Shown: positions 1 through 8,621, numbered from the stretch's first letter. The stretch is 64,000 bases of DNA from CALMEC01 sp964531025 (GCA_964531025.1 CAZHDY010000001.1:1426001-1490000); one strand, 5' to 3'. A program made the numbers and translations. Notes: generated by a model from the sequence alone, not told the origin.

Positions 1-333
1 GACCGAGTCCAGCGTGTCGCTCAGGCCGTGCGCCCACGCCCCGAGGATGAACGAGATCCCCCAGGCCGGTTTCTTCGACAGCAGGTAGATCAGGAGGCCG
101 ATGACGACCGGGAAGAGCAGACCGTGGGTGAAGCCGACACCCGGCCAGCCACGATGGAACTGGATGGGGTCGTCAACGACCGGCTTGGTCCCGCTGAAGT
201 CCAGGCCGTAGACGGCCCACTTGGTGAAGAAGTCCGGCGAGTAGGAGCCGATCAGACAGAACGGGATGCTGATGATCGAGCCCATCTTGAGCCGCATGAG
301 GTACGGCTCGAGGTCGTGTGCCGCCCAGCTCAC
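1..333 (-). CDS. Membrane protein resembling YdjM/DUF457 metal-dependent hydrolases (partial)
   Basis: The reading frame is open from a GTG at 331-333 to the window edge, giving 111 N-terminal residues; the C-terminus lies outside. Hydrophobic stretches and a histidine-rich part (HRG, then a few residues later FTHGLLF, then WAHGLSDT) resemble the membrane-bound hydrolase family YdjM/DUF457, in which conserved His/Asp residues are thought to bind metal. The start overlaps the stop of the upstream small membrane protein as GTGA, so the two are probably co-translated. Family assignment rests on this short motif and is tentative; substrate unknown. Confidence 0.6.
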   Translation of the reverse strand, partial: MSWAAHDLEPYLMRLKMGSIISIPFCLIGSYSPDFFTKWAVYGLDFSGTKPVVDDPIQFHRGWPGVGFTHGLLFPVVIGLLIYLLSKKPAWGISFILGAWAHGLSDTLDSV

Positions 334-575
334 GCGAAGCGCCTCACGATGAACGGCTGCAGCGCGGTGACCCCCGCCACGTACAGGAGCGCCTGCCAGA
401 ACCCGAGGAAGAACATCCACGGGACCATGATCCCGAGCACGCAGTAGATCGCCCCGGCGATCATCCAGTAGGTGACCGAGACGACACCCTCACGACGGGA
501 GGGCTCGGACGTCGGGCCGGACGCGTCGCCCGCGTCGGGCGGGTTCGCGTCGGTTTCGGATTCGGAGGCGGACAC
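330..575 (-). CDS. Small membrane protein, unknown function
   Basis: An 81-residue product: an acidic, Ser/Pro-rich N-terminal half of about 35 residues followed by two hydrophobic segments that look like a membrane hairpin. I chose the GTG at 573-575 because a TAGGAT -10 box ends 8 bases before it, as expected for a leaderless transcript; an in-frame ATG at 621-623 would add 16 residues but overlies that box. It ends in a GTGA overlap with the downstream YdjM-like gene, so they form an operon. I do not recognise a family. The promoter faces away from repeat block A. Confidence 0.6.
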   Translation of the reverse strand: MSASESETDANPPDAGDASGPTSEPSRREGVVSVTYWMIAGAIYCVLGIMVPWMFFLGFWQALLYVAGVTALQPFIVRRFA

Positions 576-583
576 CGCGGGGC

Positions 584-589
584 ATCCTA
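584..589 (-). promoter_or_regulatory. -10 box of a leaderless promoter (TAGGAT)
   Basis: TAGGAT on the minus strand fits TANNNT and lies 8 bases before the GTG at 575, so transcription should start at or within a base or two of the start codon. No clear -35 box is visible. Confidence 0.5.
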
Positions 590-614
590 CCCGGACGGCG
601 AGGCGAAGAACGAA

Positions 615-1055
615 CCGGCGCACCTGCTGTTGGTCCTGCGGGGCGCAGCCCTGGGACTGGCGGAGGGCTATCCACCCACCGGTCTATCCCCCCACCCACC
701 CCGGCCAACCGCCAGTCCCCGAGCTTCGCGCGGGGCCTCACATTCGGCCGGGGGAGGTCGGGTGGATGGGTGCGGGCACACGCGCACCCACCGTCGATCC
801 TTCGTTGCGCTGCCGAGGACCAACGGTTTGCCCGTGTACAGCAGGACCGACAGTGCCCGCACCCAACGGGATGCGAAAGACCATCACGAGAGGCCCGACG
901 CAGGAGGGACTGGCGGTTGGCCGGGGCGGGTGGGTGGATGCCCCTCCGCCAGTCCCCCGGCAGCGCAACCAGGGGGCGACGGTTCACCCGTGTACGGCAG
1001 GTACCGACTGTGCCCGCACCCAACGAGATGCGAAGGATCCCCACGTGAGGCCCGG
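615..1055. repeat. Mosaic palindromic intergenic repeat, block A
   Basis: This fills the roughly 500-base gap between two divergent genes and is not convincingly coding on either strand. It begins with an end module (cgcacctgctgttggtcct), then carries two hairpins built on gggactggcgg / ccgccagtccc at about 653-718 and 906-956. They are joined by a linker containing cccgtgtac and tgcccgcacccaac. The same modules recur at 13228-13925, 20700-21135 and 57918-58392. All six frames contain long open frames here, but these are composition artefacts of GC-rich repeats. Confidence 0.85.
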
Positions 1056-1060
1056 ACACG

Positions 1061-1066
1061 TAGCGT
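1061..1066 (+). promoter_or_regulatory. -10 box of a leaderless promoter (TAGCGT)
   Basis: TAGCGT fits TANNNT and is separated by 7 bases from the ATG at 1074, where transcription is therefore expected to begin. It lies just outside the end of repeat block A. Confidence 0.55.
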
Positions 1067-1073
1067 TCCCTCC

Positions 1074-2003
1074 ATGACCGATGCCCGCCACATCACGGTC
1101 CTCACCTGGAACCTCTTCCACGGGCAGAACGGAACAGGACTCGGCCCGACGCGGCGATCCACCTTCCTCCGACGCCCGATCGACGACGGAACCCGGCTCC
1201 ACGAGAACCGCAAGTACATCGACGAGATGGCGGCGGTCATCCGCTCACTGGACCCCACGATCGTCGCACTGCAGGAGGTGCCCCCTCAGGCGGTAGGACG
1301 CCTGGCGGAAGAGACGGGGATGCGCGCCGTGCGCTCGGTGATGCACCCGGTGATCGGACCGATCGCCCTGCGCGGGTGGTTGGCCGACCGCAATCCCGAC
1401 CTGTGGCGCACGCACGAGGGAACATCGAACGTGATCCTGTGCCACCGCGACTGGATGCCCGAGACGGTGTGGACGATCCGCCACAACCCTCCGCACTTCG
1501 CCATCCGGGAGGGCCACCGCCTGCGCCTGGGATGCCGGGAGCGCGTGCACTGGGTGCTGGAGCCGCGACGCCTGGTGGGGGCCCGGCTACGGCATCGACA
1601 CGACGGTCGGAGCATCACGGCGATCTCGCTGCACTGTCACAACTCGCTCGTGTGGGACGTCATCGGAACCGAGATGGCCCGGGTGATGCCCCTCGTGGGA
1701 CGTCATCTCACACCCGACGAGCCCGTGATCATGGCCGGCGACATGAACTCGGCCGGATCCCATCACCCGGCGATCGCCACGGTCCTGGACGCCGGGTTCA
1801 CCGAGTCGACGGTGGACGATCTGGTCCTCGACCACATCTTCCAGCGGGGACTGACCGAGGTGACGCCGCCCACCACGCTGGACATGTCGGCCCGCACCGT
1901 CACGGTCCCCTTCCAGGGCGGGGAGCGCACCGTGGTGCTCTCGGATCACAACATCGTGCGTGCCGTATACACCATTCACCCCTCGTCCACATCCATCAGA
2001 TGA
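1074..2003 (+). CDS. Endonuclease/exonuclease/phosphatase family protein
   Basis: A 309-residue protein of the DNase I-like EEP superfamily, which holds Mg-dependent phosphodiesterases and nucleases. The key motifs are in order: TWNLF (11-15), ALQEV with the metal-binding Glu68, GDMNS (222-226) and SDHN (290-293, catalytic Asp291/His292). No signal peptide or membrane segment is visible, so it is probably cytoplasmic. The ATG is preceded by TAGCGT at a leaderless distance; the frame stays open far upstream through repeat block A, but that extension is repeat-derived and not part of the protein. Its 3' end overlaps the convergent gene at 1976-2431 by 28 bases. Substrate cannot be told from sequence. 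Confidence 0.85.
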   Translation: MTDARHITVLTWNLFHGQNGTGLGPTRRSTFLRRPIDDGTRLHENRKYIDEMAAVIRSLDPTIVALQEVPPQAVGRLAEETGMRAVRSVMHPVIGPIALRGWLADRNPDLWRTHEGTSNVILCHRDWMPETVWTIRHNPPHFAIREGHRLRLGCRERVHWVLEPRRLVGARLRHRHDGRSITAISLHCHNSLVWDVIGTEMARVMPLVGRHLTPDEPVIMAGDMNSAGSHHPAIATVLDAGFTESTVDDLVLDHIFQRGLTEVTPPTTLDMSARTVTVPFQGGERTVVLSDHNIVRAVYTIHPSSTSIR

Positions 2004-2431
2004 CGCAACCACCCGAAGGCACTCGCCACGATCGCTGCGAGGGCCCCGGCCGTGAGGAAGAGCAACCGGTCCGCGACGAGGTCGACCTGCGGCGGATCGA
2101 CGACCCCCTGCGCGGCCAGCCGCCCGGTCGACCACCCGAAGAGGGCCGTCATCACCACGGCAAATCCGACGACGGCGAGCCCGACGACTGGCCACAGATC
2201 GGCCGGTCCTGCACGACGGCCATGGCGGTCCCGCACGACGATGCGCAGGGCGGCCAGCGCGATCAGTACGGCCGCCGCGACCGCGAGCCAGAGCGCAGGC
2301 GCTCCGCGCACCCCCGTCACCCCGATCTCCAGCCCGGGCAGTTCCGTACGGAAGCAGTCGAGCAGGAGCGCCGCCCCGGCGAGCAGGGACAGCGGGAGCA
2401 TGACGAGAGCGGGTGTAGCGTCGCGGTTCAT
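1976..2431 (-). CDS. Membrane protein, unknown function
   Basis: A 151-residue product with about four hydrophobic segments (near residues 8-25, 45-65, 80-100 and 120-140) and an acidic C-terminus. The ATG overlaps the stop of the upstream DUF2079 gene as ATGA, so it is the last gene of a three-gene leftward operon (3882-4865, 2428-3885, 1976-2431). Its tail overlaps the convergent EEP nuclease gene. I recognise no family. The operon suggests an envelope or glycan role, but that is inference only. Confidence 0.65.
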   Translation of the reverse strand: MNRDATPALVMLPLSLLAGAALLLDCFRTELPGLEIGVTGVRGAPALWLAVAAAVLIALAALRIVVRDRHGRRAGPADLWPVVGLAVVGFAVVMTALFGWSTGRLAAQGVVDPPQVDLVADRLLFLTAGALAAIVASAFGWLRHLMDVDEG

Positions 2432-3885
2432 CCGGCGGTCCGTTGGAGGACGACGACGCCGTCGCGCTGGTAGCGCACCATGAACGCCCCGGAGTGCATG
2501 AGGCTCTCGACCGCGTCCTGGAACTGCTCCGGCTTCACGTCATGCCCCACGTCCGGACGGTTGCGATCGACGACAACCCATTCGGCGTCGTCGACGCGGG
2601 GGAAGGTGTGGATGCGCCGTCGGGCCGACAGGTGGGCGCCGAGACGATTGCCCGAACTCACCACGACATCGGAGGGGATCATGGCGATGGCCTCACGGAG
2701 CGCGGCCCGGTCGGCAGGCAATGAGTACTGCTCCGCCCGCACGATGGATCCGCCCGGAACATGCTGCCAGAACGGCAGTGGTCCCCAGTGCCACCCCGAC
2801 GCCACCGCGACGCCGACGAGAGCGACCGGAGCCCACCGGATCGCGACCGCACGGGGATAGCGATGTGTGAGCCGCCCGTAGCCGTCGATCGCGGCGGCCA
2901 CCAGGAAGGGCACCATCACGGCTCCGTAGTGGTACTCGATGGAGTGCTGCTCGGGCCGGCTCGACAGCAGGTTCAGGGCGAGTTCGGGAAGGGCACCGAG
3001 TGCCAGGAGTGGCGACAGCAGTGACAGACCGGCCAGCGGGACGACAAGTGCGAGCACGAACCACATGCGATCGTGCGTCGTGATCGTCTGAACCACGAGA
3101 ACGGGATCCGTGACGATGGTCTTCACCAGGCCGCCGGGCGTCGAGCCCAGGGCGCCGTAGCGGTCCTCGGCGATGGAGGCACCGCCCTCCGCCGCGAACG
3201 CCGGCATGACCACCGCCACGGCGATGACGCTCCACAGGAGCCCCCCGAGGGCCGTCACCGGTCCGGCACGACGTCGCCCCAACGCGAAGGTCATCCAGAT
3301 CCCGAGGAACATCACGGCGAGGCCGACGTGCTCCTTGGTCGCGCACGCCAGGACGATCATCACCACGAACACCACGTTGTGGCGGGTGGCCGCGGCCCAG
3401 ATGGCCCACAGGAGCAGTGGCAGCGCGAGCGTGACCGGATGGAAGTCGAACAGGGTCGCCCATTGCGTTGCCGGGACGAGAAGCGTGATGGCCGCGAAGG
3501 CGACCGCCGCCCCCGCGCGTCCGATCCACAGACGGCCCAACAGGTAGGCGGGTATGGCGGCCGTCGACACGACGATCGCCTGGGTGACCAGCAGCATGTA
3601 GGGCGACGGCCAGACCCACCACAGGGGCGCGAACAACGCCAGTATGGGGTCGACGTGTCCGCCCAGCCGCGAGATCTGCTCGCCGGCCCCCTCCGTCGAG
3701 ACGAGGAGACCGCCGTGGGCGACGCTCCAGACGGCCTGCACCATGTTGCCCAGGTCGAAGCGTGCGGTCCAGAACGCACGATGCCGCTGAGCCGACATCG
3801 CGGCGAACGCGACCGCGTAGGTCACGACGATCGCGCCGACAAGGATCGGCGGCCACCGGCGACGCCAGACGTCGCGGGACGTCAC
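2428..3885 (-). CDS. DUF2079 polytopic membrane protein
   Basis: A 485-residue protein with about ten membrane segments. It carries features typical of DUF2079: FDLGNMVQAVW near residue 43, HVDPILALFAPLWW near 76, FDFHPV near 148 and KEHVGL near 184. Many members resemble GT-C glycosyltransferases in topology, and a family role in polysaccharide transfer is suspected but unproven. The GTG start overlaps the stop of the upstream flippase-like gene as GTGA. The charged C-terminal part after the last membrane segment (from about residue 385) would be a soluble domain. Confidence 0.8.
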   Translation of the reverse strand: MTSRDVWRRRWPPILVGAIVVTYAVAFAAMSAQRHRAFWTARFDLGNMVQAVWSVAHGGLLVSTEGAGEQISRLGGHVDPILALFAPLWWVWPSPYMLLVTQAIVVSTAAIPAYLLGRLWIGRAGAAVAFAAITLLVPATQWATLFDFHPVTLALPLLLWAIWAAATRHNVVFVVMIVLACATKEHVGLAVMFLGIWMTFALGRRRAGPVTALGGLLWSVIAVAVVMPAFAAEGGASIAEDRYGALGSTPGGLVKTIVTDPVLVVQTITTHDRMWFVLALVVPLAGLSLLSPLLALGALPELALNLLSSRPEQHSIEYHYGAVMVPFLVAAAIDGYGRLTHRYPRAVAIRWAPVALVGVAVASGWHWGPLPFWQHVPGGSIVRAEQYSLPADRAALREAIAMIPSDVVVSSGNRLGAHLSARRRIHTFPRVDDAEWVVVDRNRPDVGHDVKPEQFQDAVESLMHSGAFMVRYQRDGVVVLQRTAG

Positions 3886-4865
3886 CGACGTCGCCCGGCG
3901 AGGGTCGCGAGTCCGACGAAGATCACCTCGGTCACGATCAGGGCGAATCGCAGTCCGACCGAGACGGCAAGGGCAACACCGGTGGGCAGGTGGCGGGCGA
4001 GCACGAGCGCGAGGAGGCCGTCACGCAGGCCGATGCCCGACGGCAGGATGAACACGACGAACGAGATGACGAACGCCATCAGGAATCCGAGCCCGACCTC
4101 GAAGGGGCCGCCCACCTCCGGACCGACGGCGGAGCGCACCAGTGCCCAGACACCGACGACGAGCAGGCTCGTGCCGACTGCGTAGCGCAGCACGAGGATG
4201 AGGATCTGACGCTCGCTGAACACGGTTTCGAGCGGAGGGCGACGGATCAGCCGCAGCGCGAAGCCCGACAGCAGCCGGAACGGGACCGGGTGGAGCGACA
4301 GGAGGATCAGCGGCACCGCCAGGAGGACCCACATGAGGCGGGGATTGCTCGGGTTGCCGTACGCGGCCACGTAGCCGATGGCTCCGATCGCGGCGATGCC
4401 GAGACCGAGAATCTGCTCGTAGACCGTGACCGCGAGGGTCGTGCGCCGGGGGACGCCCCACTGTCGCGCCATGACCGCACGGCCGATGACCAGCATCACG
4501 TTTCCCGGGATGTACCGCGCGATCAGCGACTTCGCCCAGATGGCAAGGTGAACGCGTGTCGGAGGGTGTTTGGGCGCGAGCCACTCGACGGAGCGCGTGT
4601 AGGTGAGCCCCTGCCACGTGTAGCTCAGGATGACGAGCACGGCGCCCAGGACCAGCCAGCTCGGCCGAAGATGCCACTCGTACGCCGACACGGCGTCCCA
4701 GTTGCGCCAGAGGGCGTACCCGAGCGCCGCGATCGCGAGCACGCCCAGGACGACGAGGAAGGCCTGCTGCCGCCGGTTGGGCCGGGGAGCGACGGCGACG
4801 TCGAGGACGTCGTCGTCGGACTCCGACGTGCCGGGCACGTCGTTCATGTCGGGAAGACGATTCAT
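3882..4865 (-). CDS. LPG-synthase-type (UPF0104) membrane protein, flippase-like
   Basis: A 327-residue protein: an acidic, probably cytoplasmic N-terminus of about 30 residues, then about eight membrane segments with the pattern of the lysylphosphatidylglycerol synthase transmembrane region (UPF0104). Family hallmarks include the ARYIPGNVM stretch near residue 114 and the LPSGIGLRDG motif near 270. Members are lipid flippases or glycan/lipid transport helpers. It is the first gene of the operon with DUF2079, which often occurs with glycosyltransferases. No Shine-Dalgarno is obvious before the ATG; a second in-frame ATG lies at codon 7. Confidence 0.75.
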   Translation of the reverse strand: MNRLPDMNDVPGTSESDDDVLDVAVAPRPNRRQQAFLVVLGVLAIAALGYALWRNWDAVSAYEWHLRPSWLVLGAVLVILSYTWQGLTYTRSVEWLAPKHPPTRVHLAIWAKSLIARYIPGNVMLVIGRAVMARQWGVPRRTTLAVTVYEQILGLGIAAIGAIGYVAAYGNPSNPRLMWVLLAVPLILLSLHPVPFRLLSGFALRLIRRPPLETVFSERQILILVLRYAVGTSLLVVGVWALVRSAVGPEVGGPFEVGLGFLMAFVISFVVFILPSGIGLRDGLLALVLARHLPTGVALAVSVGLRFALIVTEVIFVGLATLAGRRR

Positions 4866-4922
4866 GAAGGTTCATCACCCGCCGCGACCGACGGGCCGGT
4901 GCTCCCGCTCAGGAGCACCCCG

Positions 4923-5798
4923 CTAGGGGAGGAGACCGGCCGCTTGCAGGGTCGCGCGCGCGACATCGGTGCTCGGCTGATTCTCCACCTCGACACGGAC
5001 CCGCGCCGAACGGAGCTGGTCCGTGGTGTAGCGCGCACCGACGGCCGTGACGGTCGGGGTGAGGGTCGCCGGCGCCGTGGCCAGATAGGCGGCCGATCCC
5101 ACGGTCACCGGCCGGGCCGGCGTTCCCGCGAAACGGCGTGCGGGATCCTTGAGGGCCAGGAAGCCCGTACCCGCAACGCGTGGTTCGGCGCCTGTGGCCG
5201 TGACGCAGTGCACCTTGCCACGGCGCAGGAGGGTGAAGCGCGCGTCGCCGTTCGCCACGACGACACGACGGAACTGGGCGCGCAGCGCCACCACCCCGTC
5301 GGCACGGATCACCTGCGGTGCGGTGGCACCGAGGATCACCTTCTTCGACACCATTCCCAGTCGATCGAGACGGCCGATGCCGAAGCGCTTCATCGCGGTA
5401 CGCGAACAGACCAGATCGGGCGCATCGTCGGCGGGGGCGAACGCGACCACGGCCTGCTGCCGGGCCGCCAGAGGGGCCGCGAGCGCGGCATGCAGACGGG
5501 CGGGCCGACGCTCGACGGGACGGGCAAGAACGCGACGCAGCAGGGTGGCCGTGTCGGTCACGTAGAGGTCGACCGCTCCGGAACGAAGCGCGGCATCGGC
5601 CGCGAACGGATCCGCGTAGGCGACGCGTGTGACGGTGTAGCCCTGGGCGGTGAGAGCGAGCGCGTTGCTGTCGGCGACGATGCGCGACGTGGAGGTGCCG
5701 CTGTCACCGATGGAGACGGTGGTGCCGGCACCCAGGGCACTCGGGGCACACGTGCCCGCGACAGCCGCGGCGCATGCGACGAACACGACACGGCGCAC
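4923..5798 (-). CDS. Periplasmic substrate-binding-like protein (OpuAC-like)
   Basis: A 291-residue exported protein. The GTG at 5796-5798 follows a G-rich Shine-Dalgarno and starts a signal peptide with an alanine-rich core that ends near SALGA. Phrases such as SGAVDLYVTDTATLLRRVL resemble type-2 periplasmic binding proteins of the OpuAC/glycine-betaine class, but no ABC permease or ATPase gene is adjacent. It lies 37 bases downstream of the L,D-transpeptidase gene and is probably cotranscribed with it. An orphan sensor or cell-wall role is as plausible as transport. The longer open frame upstream of the GTG overlaps the next gene and is rejected. Confidence 0.6.
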   Translation of the reverse strand: MRRVVFVACAAAVAGTCAPSALGAGTTVSIGDSGTSTSRIVADSNALALTAQGYTVTRVAYADPFAADAALRSGAVDLYVTDTATLLRRVLARPVERRPARLHAALAAPLAARQQAVVAFAPADDAPDLVCSRTAMKRFGIGRLDRLGMVSKKVILGATAPQVIRADGVVALRAQFRRVVVANGDARFTLLRRGKVHCVTATGAEPRVAGTGFLALKDPARRFAGTPARPVTVGSAAYLATAPATLTPTVTAVGARYTTDQLRSARVRVEVENQPSTDVARATLQAAGLLP

Positions 5799-5835
5799 CG
5801 AGATGCCCCCGCCTGCGATGTGGTCGGCCGGCGCG

Positions 5836-6885
5836 CTAGACAACGGACACCGGGGTACCGAAGGATGCGAACTCGTAGAGCATGCGGGCCTCGGGGCGAC
5901 CGACCCGGATGCACCCGTGCGATGCCGGGTAGGACGGGACCTCCGGGTACTGGTGGAACGCGATCCCCCCGACGATGTAGCTGGCCCATGGCAGCCACAC
6001 GCTGAACGGGTTCGACCAGGACATGCGTTCCTTCCGGTAGACACTGAAGTTCCCGGCGGGCGTCCGTCCGCCGGCACCGGTGGACACGTGCACGGCGCGC
6101 TTGACCTGCTTGTTCTCGATGAGGAGCACGACACCCTTGTTGCGGCTGACCTCCAGGCGCCGGCCGGCCGTCAGCCGCCGGGCCGCCGGGACGCGCGCAC
6201 GGTTCAGCGCCCGGCGGGTGTCGAGCGTGGCCGCCCCGGTCCGGGAGAGCCCCTCCCAGCCCTGGAACGCGAGGAGGGCCTGCGAGGTGCGGTAGTCGAT
6301 GCGCCCGTTCACGTAACCGGCCGGGAGATAGCGCAGCTGGGCCAGCCGCTGCTGCACCTGCCGGGCATCGACGGGGACCGGCCCGATGATCTCGAAGCGC
6401 GGAACCGTGGAGTGATCGAGAAGACCGTCGGGATCCGCCGCCGGGCCCGGGCTGGGCTCGTCACCCACGAGGATGCGGACGGCCGCCACGTTCTTGTTGA
6501 CAAGCATCGTGTAGACGACCTGCGCGAGGCGGAGCTGGACCGCGGCACCGTCCCCACCGGTGGCGAAGGTGGGGCTGACCCGCACCTCCGCGACCCGGTC
6601 CCGCACCGTCACCGACTGGACCACCGTTCCGCGGGGGATGCTCGTCCCGATCCCGTCCTTGCGCTCCGCCGCGGTGGGCCCCTTCGTGAGGATCCGGGCC
6701 GCGTAGAGCTCGCGGTCCGCGCCGGACGGCATCGGACGCTGCACGATCTGGAGACGATCACCGCGCGTCATGTAGACGTTGACGGTGGCCGCCGTCGCCA
6801 GGGACGGGGCGATACCCACAAGGCTCGTGAGGATCATCGCCAGGACGATGACCGTACGGCGACTGAGTCGGACCGGTGCGTTCAT
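5836..6885 (-). CDS. L,D-transpeptidase with GerMN domain
   Basis: A 349-residue exported protein. A signal peptide (RLSRR followed by a hydrophobic core ending ATAA) precedes a GerMN-like domain at about 35-150, a peptidoglycan-binding-like helical domain at about 160-215, and a C-terminal YkuD catalytic domain. The latter has FHQYP and the signature SHGCIRV (322-328, nucleophile Cys325). YkuD enzymes make 3-3 peptidoglycan cross-links or attach proteins to the wall. I chose the ATG at 6885 because TAGCTT lies 7 bases upstream, giving a leaderless mRNA; a TTG three codons earlier overlaps that box. The GerMN fusion is unusual for this family. Confidence 0.85.
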   Translation of the reverse strand: MNAPVRLSRRTVIVLAMILTSLVGIAPSLATAATVNVYMTRGDRLQIVQRPMPSGADRELYAARILTKGPTAAERKDGIGTSIPRGTVVQSVTVRDRVAEVRVSPTFATGGDGAAVQLRLAQVVYTMLVNKNVAAVRILVGDEPSPGPAADPDGLLDHSTVPRFEIIGPVPVDARQVQQRLAQLRYLPAGYVNGRIDYRTSQALLAFQGWEGLSRTGAATLDTRRALNRARVPAARRLTAGRRLEVSRNKGVVLLIENKQVKRAVHVSTGAGGRTPAGNFSVYRKERMSWSNPFSVWLPWASYIVGGIAFHQYPEVPSYPASHGCIRVGRPEARMLYEFASFGTPVSVV

Positions 6886-6892
6886 TCCCGGC

Positions 6893-6898
6893 AAGCTA
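6893..6898 (-). promoter_or_regulatory. -10 box of a leaderless promoter (TAGCTT)
   Basis: TAGCTT fits TANNNT and sits 7 bases before the ATG of the L,D-transpeptidase gene. It overlaps the end of the upstream glycosyltransferase gene, so the transpeptidase can be expressed separately from it. Confidence 0.45.
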
Positions 6899-7876
6899 CA
6901 ACACGGGATCGCGCCGGTCGGACGCCGTGCCGCCCACCACGCGGGCGATACGCGCCTCGACCTCGTCGATGTCGCGGCGGAGGTGATTGCGCTGGATCAT
7001 CTCGCTCACGAGACCGATGGTGAACAGCTGCACACCCACCACGATCAGGAGCACACCCAGCAGGAGCAGGGGGCGCTGCCCGATGGAGTGTCCGAGGATC
7101 TTCTCGACCACGAGGTAGGTGGACACACCGAGCCCGGCCATCGTGAAGAGCAGGCCCAGACCACCGAAGAGGTGCATGGGTCGCCACCGGAAACGCCCGA
7201 TGAACATGATGGTGAGGAGATCGAGAAACCCGCGGACGTATCGCTCGAGTCCGTACTTCGAGCGCCCGAACCGCCGCGGACGGTGGTTGACCGCACGCTC
7301 CACCACGTTGTATCCGTCGGCCGCCGCCATGACGGGGATGTAGCGGTAGAGGTCGCCCGAGATGGACAGCGTCCTCACCACCTCGGCGCGGTAGCCCTTC
7401 AGGCCACAGTTGAGATCGTGCAGCCGTAGACCGGAGAACCGTGCCGTCACGCCGTTGAAGACCTTCGACGCCAGACGCTTGGTGATGGGGTCACGCCGGT
7501 CGGCCTTCCAGCCGCTGACCAGGTCGGCGCCCGCCTCGAGGTCGGCGACCAGGGCCGGGATCTCGGCCGGGTCGTCCTGGAGGTCCGCGTCCATGGTGAT
7601 GACCACGTCGCCCGTGACCTGGCGGAAGCCGGCCATGAGCGCCGCGCCCTTGCCGAAGTTGCGCCGCAGGACGACGACGGTCACACGCGGATCGGCCTCG
7701 GCCAGACGGTTGAGGACCCCGAGGCTGCCGTCGCTCGACCCGTCGTCGACGAAGATGATCTGCGCGGTCAGGCCGAGGCCGTCGAGCACGGGGACGAGCT
7801 CCTCCATGAGCACGTCCAGCGACTCGTGCTCGTTGTAGACGGGCACGACCACCGAGAGGGAACGGAATGTGCTCAC
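6896..7876 (-). CDS. Polyprenol-phosphate glycosyltransferase, GT2 (DPM1/GtrB-like)
   Basis: A 326-residue protein. The N-terminal GT-A domain has VVPVYNE (10-16), DDGSSDG (44-50) and the metal-binding DAD (96-98) followed by LQDDP. The C-terminus has two membrane segments at about 235-258 and 265-295, the topology of dolichol/polyprenyl-phosphate mannosyl- and glucosyltransferases. It probably transfers a nucleotide sugar to undecaprenyl phosphate at the inner membrane face. The GTG at 7874-7876 follows GGGAG and lies 37 bases after the TetR gene, so the two may be cotranscribed. The sugar is not deducible. Confidence 0.9.
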   Translation of the reverse strand: MSTFRSLSVVVPVYNEHESLDVLMEELVPVLDGLGLTAQIIFVDDGSSDGSLGVLNRLAEADPRVTVVVLRRNFGKGAALMAGFRQVTGDVVITMDADLQDDPAEIPALVADLEAGADLVSGWKADRRDPITKRLASKVFNGVTARFSGLRLHDLNCGLKGYRAEVVRTLSISGDLYRYIPVMAAADGYNVVERAVNHRPRRFGRSKYGLERYVRGFLDLLTIMFIGRFRWRPMHLFGGLGLLFTMAGLGVSTYLVVEKILGHSIGQRPLLLLGVLLIVVGVQLFTIGLVSEMIQRNHLRRDIDEVEARIARVVGGTASDRRDPVL

Positions 7877-7913
7877 GGGCGTCTCCCGCGGCGGTGGTTC
7901 GGCCGACGTCGCC

Positions 7914-8621
7914 TCACGCCTTCTTCTTCTTGCCCTTCTTCTTTTTCTTCTTCTTGAGCGCCACCACGACCGCCGCGGCCTCAGCGGTCTCGGTGATCGT
8001 CGGACGCGACGACACCGGCTCGGACGCCGTGACATCCGCTGACTCCGGATTTCCGCCGCCCACCAGCGCGACGATCGCCTCGGAGTCACCCAGATCGACG
8101 CCGAGGGCCTCGGCCAGATCGGGATGGGCCGCGGCGAACCAGGAGACGGCCAGGATGCGATAGGCGACGCCGTCAGCATCCGGTCCCAGGCTGTCGAGCG
8201 CGTTGCGAAGCGCGTCCACCTGCGGATGGCCGAGATCACCGCCGTCATGGTCGAGCAGGCGCACCGCATCGGGTCGGGCGCGGAGCAGGTCGACGAACGA
8301 ACGCGTGGTGTCGGCGACGAGCTCGTCGCCGGTGCGCTCCTCGGCCGCCGCCCGGACCTTGAGGGTCTCGCCGAACATCGAGAAGGTGGCCGCCGCCCGG
8401 CGCAGCACCTCCCCGTACAGGGCGCTCTTGGTCCCGAAGAAGTACCCCGGCGTACCCCGCGACACCCCGGCGCCCGCGCCGATGTCGGCCATCGTCACGG
8501 CGTTGAAGCCGCGCTCGGCGAACAGCCGCTCCGCTGCGTCCAGGATGTGCGCGCGCGAACGGTCCGCGTCACGCTGCCGTGGCTCCTCTGCCATGTCGCT
8601 CGCCTCCACGTCGCTTGCCAC
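7914..8621 (-). CDS. TetR family transcriptional regulator with poly-lysine tail
   Basis: A 235-residue regulator. Residues 20-68 form the TetR DNA-binding domain, with the helix-turn-helix at about 41-64 (TMADIGAGAGVSRGT, then YFFGTKSALY). The remainder is a ligand-binding helical domain. The C-terminus is odd: an acidic linker ends in about 13 residues that are nearly all lysine, encoded by a cttctt-rich tract. The GTG start lies inside a 6-4-6 palindrome and 6 bases after a TAGACT -10 box, so it is probably autorepressed and leaderless. The glycosyltransferase gene downstream is a likely target. Confidence 0.9.
   Translation of the reverse strand: MASDVEASDMAEEPRQRDADRSRAHILDAAERLFAERGFNAVTMADIGAGAGVSRGTPGYFFGTKSALYGEVLRRAAATFSMFGETLKVRAAAEERTGDELVADTTRSFVDLLRARPDAVRLLDHDGGDLGHPQVDALRNALDSLGPDADGVAYRILAVSWFAAAHPDLAEALGVDLGDSEAIVALVGGGNPESADVTASEPVSSRPTITETAEAAAVVVALKKKKKKKGKKKKA

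Noticed and set aside
615..1055. Several overlapping open frames of 60-200 codons on both strands within the repeat blocks
   Set aside because: They occur in nearly all frames, change frame between repeat copies and consist of low-complexity Arg/Pro/Gly protein. The hairpin structure, not the protein, is what is conserved.
3762..6005. Very long plus-strand open frame opposite real leftward genes
   Set aside because: Shadow of GC-rich codons; the minus-strand frames encode recognisable proteins.
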